From NCBI RefSeq assembly GCF_030272615.1, contig NC_081410.1, positions 188,995,619 to 189,059,618 of the forward strand: a stretch of DNA of 64,000 nt. Direction: 5' to 3'. Source of the stretch: Cryptomeria japonica. Its lineage: Eukaryota > Streptophyta > Pinopsida > Cupressales > Cupressaceae. Made by a program: the position numbers and the translations under genes. The notes under the pieces are model-generated. The model did not search any database and was not told where the DNA came from. It was given only the letters and a program-made list of their open reading frames with translations. How positions within the stretch are numbered: position 1 is the first letter of the stretch; every line of letters starts with the position of its first letter. Shown one piece after another: positions 61,150 to 64,000 of this stretch.

Positions 61150-61692
61150 GATGTGTCGAATAAGGAGAATGATGTGCTTGAGGATGGAGAGATAGATGTA
61201 GGAAACAATGCTGGTGGGAATGCTTTAACATGTCCTAAGTGGATGGAAAGGGAGGGTTTGACTGTGTCTAAGAATTGTTTAAGCTCTCAATCTATAGAGT
61301 GTGTGAAATCCACCTACGTTGAGGTGGAGAGGTCCCCTCTTTGCCAAGCCTCATTGGAGATTAATCAAAGAGAGTATGGTGGTGGGATTGGCCCCCTGAA
61401 ATTAGGGAAAAATAATAATTTTCCTTCTTAGATGATTTTGGGGGGTGAAGTCTCGTTTACTCAAGTGGAGAAAAAGAAGTCCAAGAAATCTAGACATAAT
61501 GTTGAGGCTTCACAAGTTGGTGTCGCTACTAGGCAGAAGTGTAAAGATGATACTGAAACCCCAAATACCACTCCAAGTAGGAAATATACTAAATGAATTA
61601 GAGATCAAGAATGTTTGTGTAATATAGTAGATGGTAGTCAGCAGACCATCTATGAGGTATGTTCTCCTAGTAAAAAAAGAAATTCATTTCCT
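61150..61692 (+). pseudogene. LINE-2 ORF1, C-terminal remnant
   Basis: Charged, low-complexity frames ending in NIVDGSQQTIYEVCSPSKK at about 61620-61675, equivalent to NLVDGTQRTIFEAGISKNP at the end of ORF1 in the first LINE. The knuckle and the DUF4283-like region are missing, so the copy is truncated at its 5' end. Stops occur at about 61429 and 61594. Confidence 0.65.
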
Positions 61693-64000
61693 GGAACATA
61701 AGGGGACTCAATGCACCCCATAAATAACATATTATTCGTAATATGGTTAGGGATCATAAGTTGGACATTGTCCTTATTCAAGAAACTAAAATGGTTAAGG
61801 AAAAGGTGGAAAATTTGAAGTTTTTCAAGCATTGTGGGGTGGTCGGTAGTAGTTTTGAAGGTGCTTTGGGTGGGACTGCTATTTTTTGGAATCTTAATTA
61901 TATTAAGGTTGAAATTTTGGATGTGGATTCCAATTTTGTCTCTATCAGATTTCATCATATTAGAGATGATTTTTCTTGGGTTCTTTCTAATATCTATGCT
62001 CCCAACTCTAAAGTGGCTAGGAATAAGTTTAAAAAAAAATTGGAGGCTCATCGCTACAAGCACTGTAATGACAACTGGATTATTATGGGAGATTTTAATA
62101 CTCCCCTTCATAATTCTGAAAAAATTGGAGGCTCTCAAATCCAAATGGATAGTTGGATGGACTTGATGGATTTTATTGATGCTCATTATTTACATGATAT
62201 TGATCTTCAAGGTACTTTGTTTACTTGGACCAATAGGAGAGCGGGTGATGATCTGATCCAAGTATTTCTGGATCATACACTTATCTCTAATAATTGGCTG
62301 GTAAAGTATGTTTGCTCCCTCACAGGCCTCCCCAGGGTTGGTTCTAATCATTTCCCTATTTCTTTTGTCACGGAGGCTATTGATGGTAAGAGAAAATATC
62401 CCTTCAGATTTGAAAATATGTGGTTGTCCCACCCCTTGCTGGAAGACAGTATTATGCAGTGATGGAATATTGCAGTGGATGGGTCTTCTATGTTTAGAGT
62501 TGCTAAAAAAATCAGATTTGTGAAAGATAATATTAGAAGATGGAATAAAGAGGTGTTTGGCAACCTTTTTTCTTCTAAATCTACTATTAAGTGTGATCTT
62601 AAAGAAATTCAGGACAAGATTCAAGCTTAGGGTTATTCTTCTGGTTATTTGGAAAGGGAGAATGATATTCTGAAGAAATGCCATGAAATCATTGCTAGGG
62701 AAGAGGTCTTTTGGAAGAAAAGGTCCATAGCTTTATGGTTGTCTATCGGGGACAAGAATACATGATTTTTCCATTTAACTGCCCTTAAACATAAAGCTAC
62801 TAATAGGATCTCTAAGTTGGTGGTGGGTGATAGAGCACCGTTGAAAGAGGATGAAATTTGTGGGGAAGCATCTAGATTTTTTGCTTCCCTTCTTTCAGTT
62901 GAGGTTAATCTAGATGTTGAAGCTCTTAATTCTCTTTTAGATGCCATCCCCTCTATCTTGAATGAGGAGAAAAATAGGTTTTTGACATCTATTCCATCTA
63001 AGGATGAAATTAAAGTTGCAGTATTTTGCTTTGAAGGTAATAAAGCCCTGGGGTTGGATGGCTTTCCGATGTTTTTCTTTCAAAACTTCTAGCACATTGT
63101 GGAGAAGGATGTATCTATTGGGGTGAAAGAGTTTTTTTGGGGGCTAGAATGTTGCTCAAAGAACTTAATTCTACTTTTGTCATGTTGATTCCTAAGTTTG
63201 TTGGGGATGAGACTATGGACTGTTTCCATCCTATTAGCATCTCTAACACTTTTTACAAGATCATTTCTAAGGTTCTCACTCTGAGACTTCTGTCTATTCT
63301 ATCGGCTATCATTTCTCCTCAACAAAATGGCTTTGTACCTGGTAGGAAGATTCTTGACTCTATCATTACGGTGCATGAAAACATCCAGTCCTTGGAGGTG
63401 TCTCATAAAGAGGGATTTCTTATGAAGCTGGATCTTTCTAAATCTTATGACAGAGGTGATTGGTCTTTTCTCTCCAGAATCCTTCGAGCCTTTGAGTTGT
63501 TTGATAGAGTTCTTAACCTTATCTGGCAGTTGATCTCTATGCCCTCCTTTGTTGTCCTTGGTCCTCTATTAAACATTCTTGATTTTGTGCCTTTTATGGA
63601 GGATTTCAAAGCTACTTTTGGTGTTTTGTGGGGACTACTGGAAGGAATTTGGGTGCATTAATTTTTCTAATGTATTTCCTTTTCTTCTTCCTATCTAGTT
63701 GTCTCTTCTCTCTTGCTTCACTTGTTTGAACTCACATGATTCTCTGATTTGGAAAGGAACATCTTCTGGTCACTTTTTGGTGGCCTTTGTTGTTTCTTTG
63801 TTGACTCCTGCTCCATCTCCCCCCCTGTTGGGCAAATGCGTGGGTGAATAACCTTATTCCTAAAGTTAACACCTTTTTATGGCTTATGCTTCAGAATAAA
63901 ATTCTCACTACTGCTAATCTCTGTAAAAGGGGTTGTTTGCTCCCCAATAGATGTTTTCTTTGCTTGCAGGAGGAGGAATCAATTTCCCATATGGTTCTTC
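61680..64000 (+). pseudogene. LINE-2 ORF2: endonuclease and partial reverse transcriptase
   Basis: The endonuclease begins FISWNIRGLNAPHK (from about 61680), but the start codon has become AAG where the first LINE has ATG. Then IVLIQETKM, IMGDFNTP, TWTNRRAGDDLIQV and GSNHFPI. The reverse transcriptase N-terminal half is present (FHPISISNTFYKIISK about 63225, NGFVPGRKILDSI, MKLDLSKSYDRGDW about 63423). After about 63560 the sequence jumps to the C-terminal region (DSLIWKGTSSGHFLVAF about 63740, then NAWVNNLIPKVNTFLW and CFLCLQEEESISHMV). Stops: 61725, 62460, 62628, 62763 and 63090, plus a frameshift near 63135. Not functional. Confidence 0.88.

Larger units (their letters stand above)
61119..64000 (+). 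mobile_element. Second L1-type LINE, 5'-truncated and internally deleted
   Basis: Related to the LINE at 34851-42977 but clearly a different subfamily (ORF2 proteins look roughly 55-60% identical by eye). It begins within the C-terminal part of ORF1, shows the ORF1/ORF2 junction at about 61640-61690, and runs past the window end. About 1 kb of reverse transcriptase, including the catalytic aspartate motif, is deleted at about 63560. Whether a third ORF follows is outside the window. The left edge lies against the family-2 3' LTR; no target duplication can be seen. Confidence 0.85.

Noticed and set aside
1-64000. CRISPR array, rRNA gene or tRNA gene
   Set aside because: No spaced identical repeats with unique spacers, no rRNA-like conserved blocks, and no cloverleaf beyond the SINE promoter boxes; the context is plant nuclear DNA.

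Overview
The window looks like repeat-rich nuclear DNA of a seed plant with a large genome, probably a conifer. The reasons are one intact spliced plant gene in about 64 kb, nested and decayed retrotransposons with very long LTRs (one 4.2 kb), AT-rich spacers, and plant-type LINEs with a C-terminal RNase H. The species is an inference; nothing in the sequence proves it. There is no operon, CRISPR array, rRNA gene or convincing tRNA gene.

Layout. 1-1441 is the end of a long LTR (family 1, transcribed on the minus strand), lying against the decayed gag and 3' internal region of a second LTR family (family 2) at 1442-4036, followed by that element's LTR (4037 to about 5209) and a solo Copia-type LTR (5217-5774). 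7165-9185, minus strand, holds the only intact host gene: a five-exon pectin methylesterase with a signal peptide and all catalytic residues. 9900-11830 is a minisatellite cluster with 81-bp and 102-bp units grown from a fragment of a retroelement-like zinc-finger coding sequence. A probable tRNA-derived SINE lies at 11835-12055. 12120-17083 is mostly decayed spacer. 17084-21296 is a solo LTR with a perfect 5-bp target duplication and a striking GC-rich block. 21302-27831 is AT-rich spacer.

27832-32599 and 44072-48847 are two direct, roughly 96-97% similar copies of a 4.8-kb segment, each carrying the same solo Copia LTR. Between them, a family-1 LTR is split by an 8.1-kb LINE (34851-42977) bounded by a 13-bp target duplication. 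This LINE has ORF1 (DUF4283-like region plus CCHC knuckle), ORF2 (endonuclease, reverse transcriptase, RNase H) starting in an ATGA overlap with ORF1, and an unexpected third ORF (41135-42748) downstream of RNase H but still inside the target duplication.

46805-52020 is the 3' LTR of a minus-strand Ty3/gypsy element whose dead integrase lies at 52021-53236. That element is cut by a 7.9-kb family-2 LTR retrotransposon (53242-61113) encoding a gag-like protein and a protease-like domain but no reverse transcriptase or integrase. From about 61119 to the window end is a second, 5'-truncated and internally deleted LINE related to the first.

The best candidates for something new are the LINE third ORF and the gag-protease-only LTR family. 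Apart from the pectin methylesterase, all coding sequences carry stops or frameshifts.
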